Shown here piece by piece: positions 1 to 10,599 of a stretch of 64,000 nucleotides of DNA; position 1 is the stretch's first letter, and every line of letters starts with the position of its first letter. Source of the DNA: Incurvaria masculella (Eukaryota > Arthropoda > Insecta > Lepidoptera > Incurvariidae); contig OX335656.1 of assembly GCA_946894095.1 (NCBI GenBank), forward strand, positions 2,991,001 to 3,055,000, given 5' to 3'. The notes under the pieces are model-generated. The model was not told the DNA's origin. It worked only from the letters and a program-made list of their open reading frames with translations, and searched no databases. The translations under genes and the position numbers were made by a program.

Positions 1-390
1 CGAGGACTTGCCTAGCATACCAGAGGTCTGCGTTCAAATCCACACCCCGTTCATACACCACTTTCTTTCTCTTTCTGAGTTGGATATGCGCATTTCATCA
101 CGAATGCGAGCTACTCCATGGTTCGGAATCCAAGTAAAACTGTAGGTGCCCTTCCCCTACTAGGTGGTAGGGTTTAAGCCCGCCCGGGTTGGTACCATCG
201 CATTTGATGAAAAGATGGTCGGGCAATGAAAAATGGTCCTGGTTTTCCATCCAGTTCAATGTAGCCGTGCTCATAAAGAGAGGGTCCTGGCATGGCACCT
301 AATTCCTTCGGGAATGTGGTATATTGTGCTCATATCATAACGGTAGTTTTGTAGTATTAGCCATCCATGTCAGATTGCATAAAAATAAAT
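1..390 (+). repeat. SINE S1, tRNA-headed, cut by the window edge
   Basis: The first bases continue a tRNA-like head: a B-box-like GTTCAAATCC lies near position 33, and the body runs from 'ggttcggaatcc' through 'cccgcccgggttggtacc' to a 'tggtattagcc'-like end. The same order is seen in the more complete copy at 42022-42430. The A box lies outside the window. It is non-coding; short frames within it on either strand are not genes. Confidence 0.8.
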
Positions 391-480
391 CGCACCTAGT
401 TGCTATTTGGTGTGTTGTGTTAATATCACGACAGTATGTGTGGTAATAACCATTCATGTCCAGTTATAAAAAAAATAAGT
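391..480 (+). repeat. SINE S1 3' fragment
   Basis: A second copy of the S1 tail (cacctag...ggtgtgtt...catgtcca...A-rich) follows directly after the first. Only the last ~90 bp are present, so it is a truncated neighbour or a partial tandem copy. Confidence 0.6.
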
Positions 481-960
481 TGTCTGAGAGATGCGTCAAT
501 GTAAATAACACTATAGTTTAATAAATAAAAAATTAAATAATGAGGAAATAAAACTTTAATGCTAACGCTAAAACTAAAAACTAAAAAAATTATAAGAATA
601 ATATTATTCCAGTTCTAAGCAAACTCACAATCCTGCATTAATTCTTCTTACCATAACCTTAGCATAACCAACACTTACACACAAAACCTATGTACATACA
701 CATTCACACTTTTAATAATTACATATTAGATATTACAAATGTGCAGCACCAGTACAACCTTAAAGTGTACAACCTTAAAGTTTACTTTTGTTTTAGTGTT
801 ATCGCAGCACTCCTCACTCACGTACGAGATGAGCAGCGCGACGCCTCACAATTTCATATTGAATAAATTTATTGACAGGTACTTGCTGAAAACTAGCACC
901 TTGCGGTCAGCTCAGCTCAGGTAGTACTGGCCGCTTAAGATTATGCTGAGCTAGCACCTT
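481..960. other. A+T-rich stretch, nothing recognised
   Basis: No convincing gene. There is a small direct repeat around 752-780 (tacaaccttaaag, twice). The short frame at 739-924 is interrupted low-complexity sequence without similarity to a family I know. Confidence 0.5.
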
Positions 961-1079
961 TTGGTATACAATTACCTCATTAGGATACATCAAATGTATA
1001 CTTGTTTATTTTTCAACATTCTAAATTGTACCTAATTGTTGTTTTTGTTGCCAATAAAGAATTTGAATTTGAATATGAA
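961..1079 (+). mobile_element. LINE 3' end with AATAAA and TTTGAA tail
   Basis: An AATAAA signal at about 1052 is followed by a short simple tail built on gaatttgaattt. This is the usual 3' end of non-LTR retrotransposons that finish in a short tandem motif. No coding part of the element is attached, so this is a strongly 5'-truncated copy. Confidence 0.55.
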
Positions 1080-1080
1080 T

Positions 1081-1165
1081 AGCTTAGAGGTCAGAGCAGC
1101 GGGCATGTAGTCGGTCATATGATCGAACCCTGCTTCAGATGAATGTCCAGATCCTTATCTCTAAA
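1081..1165 (+). repeat. tRNA-like SINE head (S3), degenerate
   Basis: The segment 'tagcttagaggtcagagca' followed by 'gatcgaaccctgcttcagat' and 'gaatgtccaga' matches the layout of the better-preserved copy at 13319-13400, including the same 3' flank. The B box is degraded. It is a SINE relic, not a functional tRNA gene. Confidence 0.55.
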
Positions 1166-1930
1166 GCAACTCCAACATTCTAATCCCACATAATCCCACC
1201 TAAAAGGAGCTTTATTCTCGGATCTGCTAGAAGTGGTCCGTTAAATAAAAAAAAAGAAGAACAGTACTTAAACATGAGTATATATAAGCACGAAAAGGAT
1301 TTCTCGTGGCTGTGTGGTTTATTCACTAAAATCGAACAAACAATTTAGGGCCAAGACATGAGCACACAGGGATAGAATTATTATGCTAGGGTCTCAAACT
1401 GAAAGCTTTTATAAATATCACGGATGCAGGCACTATTTTTATTGCTTCGTCGAGTGGTTTTAAATGCGATCGGATTAATTTACTCTATGCTGTGTTACCA
1501 ACTTTAACGATCGTAAGGTTTAAACAAGACTGAGGAAATTGTCATAGCAAGTAAGAGTCAGAGCCGCGTGGCAAGAACCGGTTTATGCACGAAAATACCT
1601 GTTTTTATTAATTTGTACGCTGCAGAACGATGAATAAAAACAATCTAAATTGCTATGATTGTATAGATAGAACATTCGAGTCTAGATTTTTAAATTCGTT
1701 TCATACCGATACGATGAGCGGTTGTCAAGACAACTTTAATGACAAAGTAAATGGTGCTTTATGTTTGGATTTTTTTATTTTTTCCTTGGACCCCCCCTTA
1801 CACGCCACGTGGGATAGGTTTCATGTAAACCCTTTCATTGTGCACGGCAGCAGCATCGCGTCAAATTACACCATACAAAAAAATACATTTAAAAAATAAT
1901 ATCTTAGTAACTAAACACCTTAGATAACTA
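1166..1930. other. No recognised feature
   Basis: A+T-rich. An 89-codon frame at 1630-1899 (+) resembles nothing I recognise and has no flanking signals. A CACGTG hexamer lies at 1806-1811. Confidence 0.45.
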
Positions 1931-2210
1931 TTTTAGGGTTCCGTTCCTAAATGGTGAAAACGGAACCCTATTAATAAGCCTCCGCTGTCCGTCCGTCCGT
2001 CTGTCACAGGGCTGTTTCTCAGTAACCGTAATAGATAGAAAGCTGAAATTTTCACAGAGTGTGAATTTATTTTGCCGCTTAAACAAAAAATAGGTAAAAT
2101 TTAAAAATAATTAAAATTAAAGGGGGCCCCCATACCAAAAAAGTGTTGAATGTTTTACGATGGTACGGAACCCTTCGTGTGCGAGTCCGATTCGCACTTG
2201 GCCGGTTTCT
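1931..2210 (+). repeat. G1 repeat (AGGGTTCCGT family), copy 1
   Basis: It starts 'ttttagggttccgtt', has an inverted ACGGAACCCT about 40 bp in, then the gtccgtccgtc run, 'ttttgccgct', and an end carrying 'ggtacggaaccc' plus a small palindrome tccga-ttcgcac before 'ggccggttt'. The same order recurs at 2746 and 45094 and, inverted, at 3833 and 57457. It is non-coding. I know the family as very common in lepidopteran DNA but am not certain of its class. Confidence 0.85.
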
Positions 2211-2379
2211 TTAATTGTTTTGTCTTGGAAATCAATGGACTGGTCGTTGCAACACCCTGTAATGCAAGATTTTTAGTTTTAAGATCAGAGCATTACATTT
2301 ATTTTTTACAGATCGTTTTTCTCTATGAATAACTTTTTTTTTTTAAATCGACGGTTTTCGCTACATGTGTCCTGTGTAC

Positions 2380-2575
2380 GCCTTAACCCCGTCACATAGC
2401 ACTATACCCCCCGACGGCATACAATGTACTGTTGCTATACGCGTGGCAAGAATCGGCGTGTCTCCGCCACGTGACCCGTTCACGCCACCGGCCTGTCCTC
2501 GCCGAATCCGAGCTCCCTTCCGCCATTTTGATTTTACGCGCGCGTGACCACGTGACGGGGCCCCTATTCGAACGA
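2380..2575. other. GC-rich island with two CACGTG E-boxes
   Basis: It is a CpG-rich block in A+T-rich surroundings. CACGTG occurs at 2468-2473 and 2549-2554, and CGCCATTTTG lies near 2521. It could be a regulatory island or the remains of a repeat head. The short frame at 2365-2547 is not convincing coding. Confidence 0.35.
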
Positions 2576-2745
2576 TACTCGATTCATATTCGGTGATGTT
2601 ACATCGTCATAATATGTCATGTAATTATAAACAATCTAAATAAAACTGAATATCCATATAAATAATGAAAAATGCACGAATTCTGCTCTACAACATTTTT
2701 ACCAATGCGTTTTTCCGACATGAACTTATGTTCATTGTATATCCT

Positions 2746-3032
2746 TTTTAGGGTTCCGTACCCGAAGGGTGAAAACGGAACCCTATTACTAAGCCTCCGC
2801 TGTCCGTCCGTCCGTCTGTCACAGGGCTGTAGCTAATCAACTAGGGTAGACAGCTGCAATTTTTACAGAGTGTGTAGTTATTTTGCCGCTATAACAACAA
2901 ATAGGTAAAATTAAAAATTATTAAAAATTTAAGGGATGCTCCATACAAAAAATTTTACTTTTTTGTGTTAAATCTTGTAAGATGGTACGGAACCCTTCGT
3001 GTGCGAGTCCGACTCGCACTTGGCCGGTTTTT
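2746..3032 (+). repeat. G1 repeat, copy 2
   Basis: A full-length copy: AGGGTTCCGT start, ACGGAACCCT, gtccgtccgtc run, 'gccgctataacaacaaata', then 'gatggtacggaaccc' and a gagtccgactcgcac palindrome before 'ttggccggttttt'. It has the same orientation as copy 1, about 540 bp downstream of that copy's end. Confidence 0.85.
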
Positions 3033-3119
3033 CGTTGTATATCCTTTTTTTATCTAACTGGAAACATTCCTTTATGAGCACGGGTACATTGAAGAAGAAA
3101 TAAATAAATAAATTGAACT

Positions 3120-3612
3120 AGATTTAAAATACGGACAATGTTTCATTGCCGCTACGACCATCTTACATCTAATGCGATACTAGGAATCCGGGGAAACTTA
3201 ACCCTACCACCTACTAGCTTCGCACGGAACACATTGTGAAATTAAATGTTTTTTTTTTTATTAAGCTAAGAATGTAGTATATGACGGTATTTTTGCGTGT
3301 AAATAAATAATTATAAGCTTTTCATTCAACTCGCATTCGGCGTATAGTTCGGACCCGGATTGGTGGCCTATGTCCCTGGATTTTTTTACCTGGGAAAAAA
3401 ATAAGAAGCAAAAAAGACCAAAAACCCTACCACTTAGTAAGGGAAGTGGTTATAGTTTTACCTGGTTTTCGTACCATGGGGCAGCTCGTATTCACGAAAT
3501 GCGCTTATCCAACTCAAAATTTGAAATTGAAAAGTGGTGCAGGAACAAGCGGGGATTCAACACATGACCTCTGGAAAGAGAGTCCACGCACCCCTAAGCT
3601 ACGAGCCGCTTA
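3120..3612 (-). repeat. Decayed SINE S1, interrupted
   Basis: On the minus strand, 3355-3612 carries the S1 head (ctcgtagcttagg...gttgaatccccgc...gagttggataagcgcat) and 3120-3220 carries body pieces (tggtagggttaag, cggcaatgaaac). About 130 bp of A+T-rich DNA separate them. It is an old, rearranged copy. Confidence 0.6.
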
Positions 3613-3832
3613 GGATTTCCGAAGGGTCCCTACTGAGTGCCCTCCTTTCATCCCCAAGCAGGCCACTTTGCAGCCTTTTGTGCCTTTCACAATCTCAAAA
3701 TACGTTGTGGCTTTGTGATAAACGCAATCCTAAACACATAAACACCGCAAGTATGTAAGGCATCCTGTTCAAAACTGGCCGATCCCATCGTTGAGTTCTC
3801 AAAAATCTACCACGTGATCAAAACGTCAATTT

Positions 3833-4029
3833 AAAAAAAAAAACGTTTTTTCCTATTTGTTGTTATAGCTGCAAAATAAATACACATTCTGTGAAAATTT
3901 CAGCTGTCTACCTATTACGGTTAATGAGATACAGCCCTGTGACAGACGGACGGACAGACGAACGGACGGACAGCGGAGGCTTAATAATAGGGTTCAGTTT
4001 TCACCCTTTGGGTAAGGAACCCTAAAAAG
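3833..4029 (-). repeat. G1 repeat, copy 3, 3'-truncated
   Basis: Inverted G1: the right edge reads 'ggaaccctaaaaag' and 'gacggacggacag' precedes it. The copy stops before the 'ggtacggaaccc...ggccgg' end, so roughly the last third is missing. Confidence 0.8.
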
Positions 4030-4699
4030 TGTTAAAAACTGAAGTTGACAAAGAGTACGATAGTGACAACCTGTCTACGGATTTCGAGAACGCGATTCGT
4101 AACTTTTCGATTCGGTTCGCGAGAATGGAGCCCCGGCTGGGGTCGTGAGTATTGATTAAGCTCGGATGTGGCGAGTTTTTACGCACGAGTTTACGATCAC
4201 GGTGACCGCGGCCCTAATGCGGCGTTTTTGCGAAATTGGCGTCTCCTTTTTATGCTCGCGGTTTTATATGTTCTCTTCGATGATTATTTCAGCGTTCGAA
4301 ATAGCGTAAACATCTTTCGATACATGCTTAAATTCGGTCATGTTTTGAAAGCTATACACTCGACCAACGATTATACAGCTTTTGAGGTATAACAGTCCCA
4401 TGAGGACAAACGAACACACAATTTTGTTTTGTCAGCTCCTTATCAATAGATCCTTGTTCTAAACCGCAAATTTTTAATTTGAAATGAGGAGAAATAAATC
4501 TTACCGGAAATGCAAGACCATCTTGGGACAATTGAGTGATAAGAGACGGATCCTTCAGCATAGAAACACAGTCTACATTTGACCGTCTTGTACGTATAAA
4601 AACACATTTCAATTAAAACAAAAATATGTACGCGAATATTTTACCTTTTTCCCGGAATCGCACACTTCAAAGAGCATAAGCTATGCCCGCTAATGGAGA
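4030..4699. other. No recognised feature
   Basis: Moderately GC-rich near 4050-4260. A 74-codon frame at 4168-4392 (+) has a hydrophobic middle but no family resemblance, and an 86-codon frame at 4352-4612 (-) is equally anonymous. I do not call either. Confidence 0.4.
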
Positions 4700-5915
4700 G
4701 GAAGCTCCTTTGGCGCGTTCCCTTTGATACGGCGACCGCCCACACCACGGCGGAGGCGCAAGGCCGCGCCATGCCAGGCCGATACCCTTTGAAGGTGTTG
4801 CCACACTTCGCGGAGATTGAAGTCACGTGGCTGAACTCATCCCACTCTTGACATACGAGCCTGTGACTCTACATTTCATTTATTTATATATACTTTTGGT
4901 AGTCCAGTCAGCGAGGAAAGATGAGCGGGAGCGGCAACAAAACTTGTTTGGAAAGGGGCGCCGTAGGCACGATACCCTTTGAAGGTGTTGCCACACTTCG
5001 CGGAGATTGAAGTCACGTGGCTGAACTCATCCCACTCTTGACGTACGAACTTGTGACTCTACATTTCATTTCATTTATTTATATGTTCTTTAGGTAGTCC
5101 AACTCAACGAGGAAGGATGAGCGGAAGCAGCAACAAAACTCGTTTGCATAGTGGCGCGTCGTAGGCACGATACCCTTTGAAGGTGTTGCCACACTTCGCT
5201 GAGATTAAAGTCACCTGACTGAACTCATCCCACTCTTGACATACGAGCCTGTGACTCTACATTTAATTTATTGATATGTTATTTTGGTAGTCAAACTCAG
5301 CGAGGAAGGATGAGCGGGAGCGGCCACAAAACTCGTTTGGATAGTGGCGCGCCGTAGGCACAAAACCCTTTGCAGGTGCTGCCACACTTCGCGGAGACTG
5401 AAGTCACCTGGCTGAACTCATCCCACTCTTGACATACGAGCCTGTGACTCTACATTTCATTTATTTATATGTACTTTTGGTAGTCCAATCAGCGAGGAAG
5501 GATGAGCGGGAGCGGCAACAAAACTCGTTTGGAAAGTGGCGCCGTAGGCACGATACCCTTTGAAGGTGTTGCCACACTTCGCGGAGATTGAAGTCACGTG
5601 GCTAAACTCATCCCACTCTTGACGTACGAACTTGTGACTCCACATTTAATTTAAATTTGGTAGTCAAACTCAGCAAGGAAGGATGATCGGGAGCGGCAAC
5701 AAAACTCGTTTGGATAGTGGCGCCGTAGGCACGATACCCTTTGAAGGTGTTGCCACACTTCGGGGAGATTGATGTCACGTGGCTGAACTCATCGCACACT
5801 GACATACGAACTTGTGACTCTACATTTCATTTCATTTATTGATACTTTCGGTAGTCAAACTCGGTGAGAAAGGAAGAGCGGGAGCGGCAAGAAAACACGC
5901 ATGGTGGCGCCTAGC
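4700..5915. repeat. Tandem array, ~190-bp unit, about six copies
   Basis: The landmark 'gttgccacacttcg' recurs at about 4798, 4988, 5186, 5379, 5569 and 5750, giving steps of 190, 198, 193, 190 and 181 bp. Each unit also holds 'gaactcatcccactcttgac', 'gtgactctacattt' and 'gaggaaggatgagcggga'. Several units contain CACGTG next to gaagt. Units differ by substitutions and small indels, so the array is not brand new. Short minus-strand frames crossing it (for example 5457-5645 and 5608-5805) are products of the repetition rather than genes. Confidence 0.9.
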
Positions 5916-5945
5916 TACTTAACCCACAATGGCGATAGCCCCCGC

Positions 5946-6085
5946 GAGTGAGTTCGTTTTCGAATTCGCTCTCTATCGATCTTCTCGAGTTCCAACGAAA
6001 CGCAAGAGCACGTGAGAACTTCACAGGTGCCAGTGCAACAAACATTCGATGATGCACGTCCTGAATTCGTAAGCTAATGAATTCA
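5946..6085. mobile_element. Short MITE relic related to 33574-33709
   Basis: It shares the inner order 'gatcttctcgag', 'cgtgagaac', 'gtgcaacaaacattcgat', 'ctgaattcgtaagc' with the clearer copy at 33.6 kb. The ends (gagtgagttcg... and ...attcgtaagctaatg) are weakly inverted. The terminal repeats have decayed. Confidence 0.55.
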
Positions 6086-7210
6086 ACACGAATACGGACA
6101 GGCAAGGAAAACATTGCGAGGAAAGGCTTCACTCATTAGTACTTCAGTAGTGTTGTGAAGTAGCAATATCGAAGTGGGTCTAAAAACATCATTGACAAAA
6201 CTGCATTACATACATATTAGTCAACGGATGGGAAAACTGAAGACGAATACTTGGTTTTCGTGATTATTTGTCATTGTGACCATCTGCAAGACACGATTAG
6301 GTGGCCAGCTCCTCTTCCTAAAACACGGAATCGTATCCTTTCCCACAAGCCACCCAAAGCACACAGATATTGCAAATCAGAATTAATTATGAATAGTATC
6401 GGATGAAATTATTTCTTACATAATTTGCCATTTGGTAAGATCTTAATAAATAAGTAACCAGTTTTTTCTTCTCAAACCGGTTCTGCCTCTTCTAACGCCC
6501 GTATTATTTCCTAAAGTAAAAAAAAAAACCCCTGTCATGTCAAACAAATGCAATCATTTATTTCAGCAAATAATTAACCGATATCAATGAAACCTACATA
6601 CAATTATTTAAACCATCGGGTTTCATCCAATGAGCCCCCGAATTTAAACTACTAACACTCAAGCTCTTTCAGCGTTTCGTTGGGAACTCCCAGCAGCGTG
6701 CCAAAGCATTTGCGGTGGCTTTAAAATTGGGGTGAAATTTATGAAATTTGCAGCCACACAAAAGCCTTCACTTTCATAAAGTAAAATTTGTCGGTGGCGA
6801 ATATTTTCAGCAGATCTTTACGGGCGGCCCCGGGCGAACCTTCCGAATTTCTTCTCGTCGTTTCCGACGGTTCCTTTTGCAGCCGCTGAGCCTGTGAAAC
6901 ACGAGACATGTGCATTATTATTTTCATTGTTTTGAAACATTTTCAGCGAATTAATTCGCTGTTTATTTTTTGTAACAATTATTTTTTGTCAGTCTTTTAT
7001 AAAAAAGCAAGTACCAGTCAAAATTATGTTACAGATTTTTACAATGATCTAAATACCTTATCAGAGTAGGCGGAAAATATGTATAATCATAATTAATGCG
7101 TTTCAGCACAGCAATGGTAATGAAACCAAACATTTCGTGATGTGTTTTATAAAGTCGTGATTATGGCACTATGTAAATTCTAGAAAAAAAAACACTTTTT
7201 TATTTTTGTT
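6086..7210. other. No recognised gene; GC-richer block at 6655-6930
   Basis: Mostly A+T-rich. The block around 6655-6930 is more balanced in composition and carries a 62-codon minus-strand frame (6739-6927) without known motifs. It could be a conserved non-coding element; nothing in the sequence decides. Confidence 0.35.
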
Positions 7211-7467
7211 TTATTCTACGAAATTCTTCCCAGAACTCCTTATAGGAATATGTTCAGGCTGCAGCAGGTTCGATTCCTGCTCAGATGATTTTTTTGCTGA
7301 AGTAAATTTGTGTTTTATACGATTGTATTTTTGTTCCAGGTATGCACGACGAATAGAACGACCAACTTCTGATATCCGCTGATTCGGCAACAGATGCTGC
7401 ACGAAAGAACACTGCACATTTAATTCTGTATCAAATCCATCTTTTATACAAGCACAGATATCTTGGT
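7211..7467 (-). other. Unidentified open frame, possibly an exon or element remnant
   Basis: A minus-strand frame of about 85 codons (residues such as LNQDICACIKDGFDTEL, LLPNQRISEVGRSIRRAYLE) reads cleanly up to the edge of the TTAA MITE, which supplies the apparent upstream methionine at 7555. So the start is borrowed from the MITE and the real upstream part is unknown. It is charged, has no membrane segment and no motif I can name. It could be a transposase or host exon fragment. A perfect T-arm-like 5-bp stem with loop TTCGATT at about 7265-7281 is on the plus strand. Confidence 0.25.
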
Positions 7468-8017
7468 TTAAGGTGGCCCAACCCGGCAGGCCTAACTCAT
7501 TCGCGGCCTCGGTACATAACCGTGCTGTTGCGCTCTGGGACCTTCTCTGTTTCAAAGAATAAGACAGGCTCCGTGATGAGGAAGTTGCAACATGTCCACA
7601 AAAAAGACAATGTGCATAGTGTATGATTTGGTAAGATTTACGAAAACTTTAATTTCAAAACGACTTATAGCTAAAAGTAAACCACGACCGCTGTAGTCAA
7701 AAATCTAACAAAAACCAAATAGAACATAAATCTTGATTAAATAAGCGATGTCTGATGACTAATCTTTTTACGATATTCTTACTTTATCATTGCGTAATCC
7801 ACCTGCAAAGTTATTGTAAAAATGGCGCGAAAAATTCGAACTTTCGGACCTTATAGCTTAGAAACCAAACACAATTTTACAATGCCAATGGTCTTCAGAC
7901 ATCTAGTTCGATCAAATAATGCTATTTCGAGCAAAATTTTGGATCTCTGACAAGAAATATGGGCGTGATCTTCTTTCCCCTTTTGTATGGGGAGATGAGC
8001 GGGATGGGCCACCTTAA
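7468..8017. mobile_element. TTAA-flanked MITE (M1), copy 1
   Basis: The element runs 7472-8013 (542 bp) between TTAA at 7468-7471 and 8014-8017. The ends are inverted: GGTGGCCCAACCCGGC on the left and GATGAGCGGGATGGGCCACC on the right. TTAA target duplication is typical of piggyBac and Kolobok type DNA transposons. No transposase is encoded. The same element occurs at 29834 and 53545. Confidence 0.88.
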
Positions 8018-8399
8018 ATGTGCTAAGGTCTGTTATCGTCATGAGCAACTTTCGACGTATTGGTTTTCAAAATAAAAAAGTGAATGCTATGGTCATTTAA
8101 TGATTACGTTTAATTAAAAAAAAGGCTTACAGTTAGATCCATGTATAATTTAATGTCTAAAAAAGTTACTTGAGTTTGTGTTAGTGTGTACATTCAGGTT
8201 GTGACCTGGGACTCAACTCTTTTCGAGTTTGATCGTAGTTAACGTCATGTCTTTCTTCATCAAAGTGCAGAAACACAGGCGCAATTGATATCATTACCTA
8301 CAATTAACTCTGTACTTACAACACTGGAACACAGTTTTACTTTCACTTCTTTTGTGAGTGCTTGCATTATCCTTATCTTTAAAATAATCCGAAGTTGTT
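8018..8399. other. No recognised feature
   Basis: A+T-rich single-copy-looking DNA without a frame or repeat I recognise. Confidence 0.4.
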
Positions 8400-8505
8400 G
8401 TCCGAATGTGGAAACAGATAAAGGTTGAATGGTAGAGAATGCCTTATGGCATTAATTTCTGCCTTTTTGTACCGTATGGCTGCAAATAAAGTATTTTTTC
8501 ATTTA
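8400..8505 (+). mobile_element. LINE 3' UTR fragment
   Basis: 'aaggttgaatggtagaga' is followed by 'gccttatggcattaatttc', a 'tctgcctttttgtac' segment and an AATAAAG signal. This parallels the 3' end of the intact LINE at 17684-17790 (ggttgactggaagaaatc...gtccgcctttgtgc...AATAAAG), so it is a related family. Confidence 0.6.
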
Positions 8506-8600
8506 ATTTTCATTAACATCGGTACTAACATTTCGAACCATAGTTAAAAAAGGACCAATCTTGTAACCAACCTAAAGAATATATCTACATCTGACATCAT

Positions 8601-9002
8601 TTAAAAAACACGAATGAGATATTTTAGAAGAGACCAGCTCTTCAAAATCATTAGCCGAGAGTCCAAATCAAATGTCACATTAGGTAAAAGATAAACCTTG
8701 TTTTTAAAGGCGACGTACACAGCATACTCGCTATCCTGAAATAGTATCGTAATCTGATAGAACAACAAATTCCAACGGAGCAGATTATAGGTAGAGTCCA
8801 CCCAGAGTCTCTCGGAGCCCAATTTCCTTCGAAGGGGCAAAGTTTTTAGTATGCCCGTGGTCGCTTGGGACTCCCAGCAAATCCTGGAAGAGCAGCAGCC
8901 ATCAAACGCTTGCTCGAGAAATACGGCAACAAACACAATCTGACGCGTGGAAAAACACTCGTCGCCTGAGACTGAACGTAGCCTCCTTATTTTTGAAGAC
9001 AC
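8601..9002 (-). other. 133-codon open frame of unknown nature
   Basis: The longest non-repeat frame in the left third of the window. It starts with Met at 9002 and ends at 8601. It is basic at the N-terminus and rich in Leu, Phe and Tyr towards the C-terminus, with no signal peptide or motif I recognise. No good promoter or splice signals are evident. A chance frame, a single exon of a split gene or an old element are all possible. I do not assign a function. Confidence 0.2.
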
Positions 9003-9269
9003 ACCTCACACTGGTTCAATTTAAAGGTTAAATCACATCCTTGAGTTTTTTCAATCTCTTATTTATATAAAATTGATGAGATTTTAATCGAATCAATCGC
9101 CAACCGGAAAGTATGTCAAAATTAACTTGCAAGATACCAGGACATACAGTTGATGTTAAAAAAATATTTAAAAAAAGGCAGAGAAATGAAGTCGCAAAAT
9201 TAGCACACATAAATCTGCACTCGCTTAGATCGATAAAAAGTAGAGTCAGCGCCGTAATGGGCGAAATGA

Positions 9270-9345
9270 AGCGATGGTGTCCCCCCCCCGCCCCCCGACC
9301 CCCCCCCGGGCCCCGCGGCCGCCCGCAGATACCCGTCGGGCCAAC
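9270..9345. other. Poly-C / GC-rich tract
   Basis: Runs of nine, six and nine C (about 9279-9308) are followed by 'gggccccgcggccgcccg'. The minus strand is therefore G-rich and could form G-quadruplexes. Such a tract is also where assembly errors are likely. The plus-strand frame crossing it (9113-9364) gains a Pro-rich tail from the tract and is not convincing. Confidence 0.6.
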
Positions 9346-9364
9346 ACTGTGTAGGCATAAGTGA

Positions 9365-10138
9365 ATTAAGCGAAGAGTTTTTCAGACCGTACTCTTATGA
9401 TCAAGGGAGCGTTGCGCGTGAAAGGTCAACTTGGAATTTTTAATACAATTTTCACGTTGGTTTGAAAAAAACACAACTCATGACATATACTGACATGACC
9501 ACCACGTGCAAACATTAAAATCGACGAAACACTTATCCTAAACACAATATTAGTTGGATGCATTTATTTAATTTTCGTTATTAAAAAACCAACCCACCTA
9601 CTTAATGAACAATCAATACAAAAAAGACACCATTGTGTTATATGTCATCAAAATTTAAAAGTCTCATTTAATATGTGTAAACACATTGTAAGGTGATTAA
9701 AACAATACATTTTCAATCTTAGTGATACATAAAAAATGGTATTGAACTATGACTTGAAGTTTAAAAAAAAAATCAATTCGTATCGAATTATCCGGTACTA
9801 TAACTTGAGAAATAACCAATCAATGCAAATGAAATGTCAAACATATACCTTAATATTGAATTGCTAGCATACTCTTTTTAAAATGATAATGATCGATATT
9901 TTTTCCTGTTTTCCCATAAATGTCAAATAATATTTTTTTTCTAAAATGTGATATTATGTCAAATATCAAAACTCGTTCCAAATCACAAAAAAAAATCGGC
10001 CCGCAATCGACTAACAGTAGGAATCCCGCGGAGCGTCATCCGGCGGGGGGTTGAGAGGAAAACGCTGATATTTATTACGAAGATTAATGGAGCCTATATC
10101 CAGCATCCGGGGCGCTCTTCGGCCTCAATGGAACAGAC
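9365..10138. other. A+T-rich, nothing recognised
   Basis: Very A+T-rich with several homopolymer A runs. The 84-codon frame starting at 9948 runs into the 125-bp tandem repeat and is not a credible gene. Confidence 0.45.
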
Positions 10139-10513
10139 ATATCTGCACTGCATAATATGCAGCGTCGGCAAAAAAAACTTATGGCTTAGGGAGAATTCGT
10201 AACCATCGTAAGCCCTTAGAAAGAAATTGTGTCACACTTTAATGCGTTTGTTATATTTTTCTTATATCTGCACTGCATAATATGCAGCGTCGGCAAAAAA
10301 AACTTATGGCTTAGGGAGAATTCGTAACCATCGTAAGCCCTTAGAAAGAAATTGTGTCACACTTTAATGCGTTTGTTATATTTTTCTTATATCTGCACTG
10401 CATAATATGCAGCGTCGGCAAAAAAAACTTATGGCTTAGGGAGAATTCGTAACCATCGTAAGCCCTTAGAAAGAAATTGTGTCACACTTTAATGCGTTTG
10501 TTATATTTTTCTT
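10139..10513. repeat. Perfect tandem repeat, 3 x 125 bp
   Basis: Units start at 10139, 10264 and 10389 and appear identical base for base. Each contains the palindrome CTGCATAATATGCAG. Identity of all three units points to very recent expansion or to an assembly artefact. Confidence 0.95.
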
Positions 10514-10599
10514 AAACTTCATTTATTTCTAGGTGAGACAACACTCGGAATTGTTTTGTTTTATCGTGAAATTAGCGTATCACACTGTACAGCATTATT

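Noticed and set aside
7262..7285. tRNA gene suggested by a perfect T-arm
   Set aside because: No A box, D-arm or matching acceptor strand upstream.
9113..9364. Pro-rich protein
   Set aside because: The Pro run is the translation of a poly-C tract; the rest is unremarkable.
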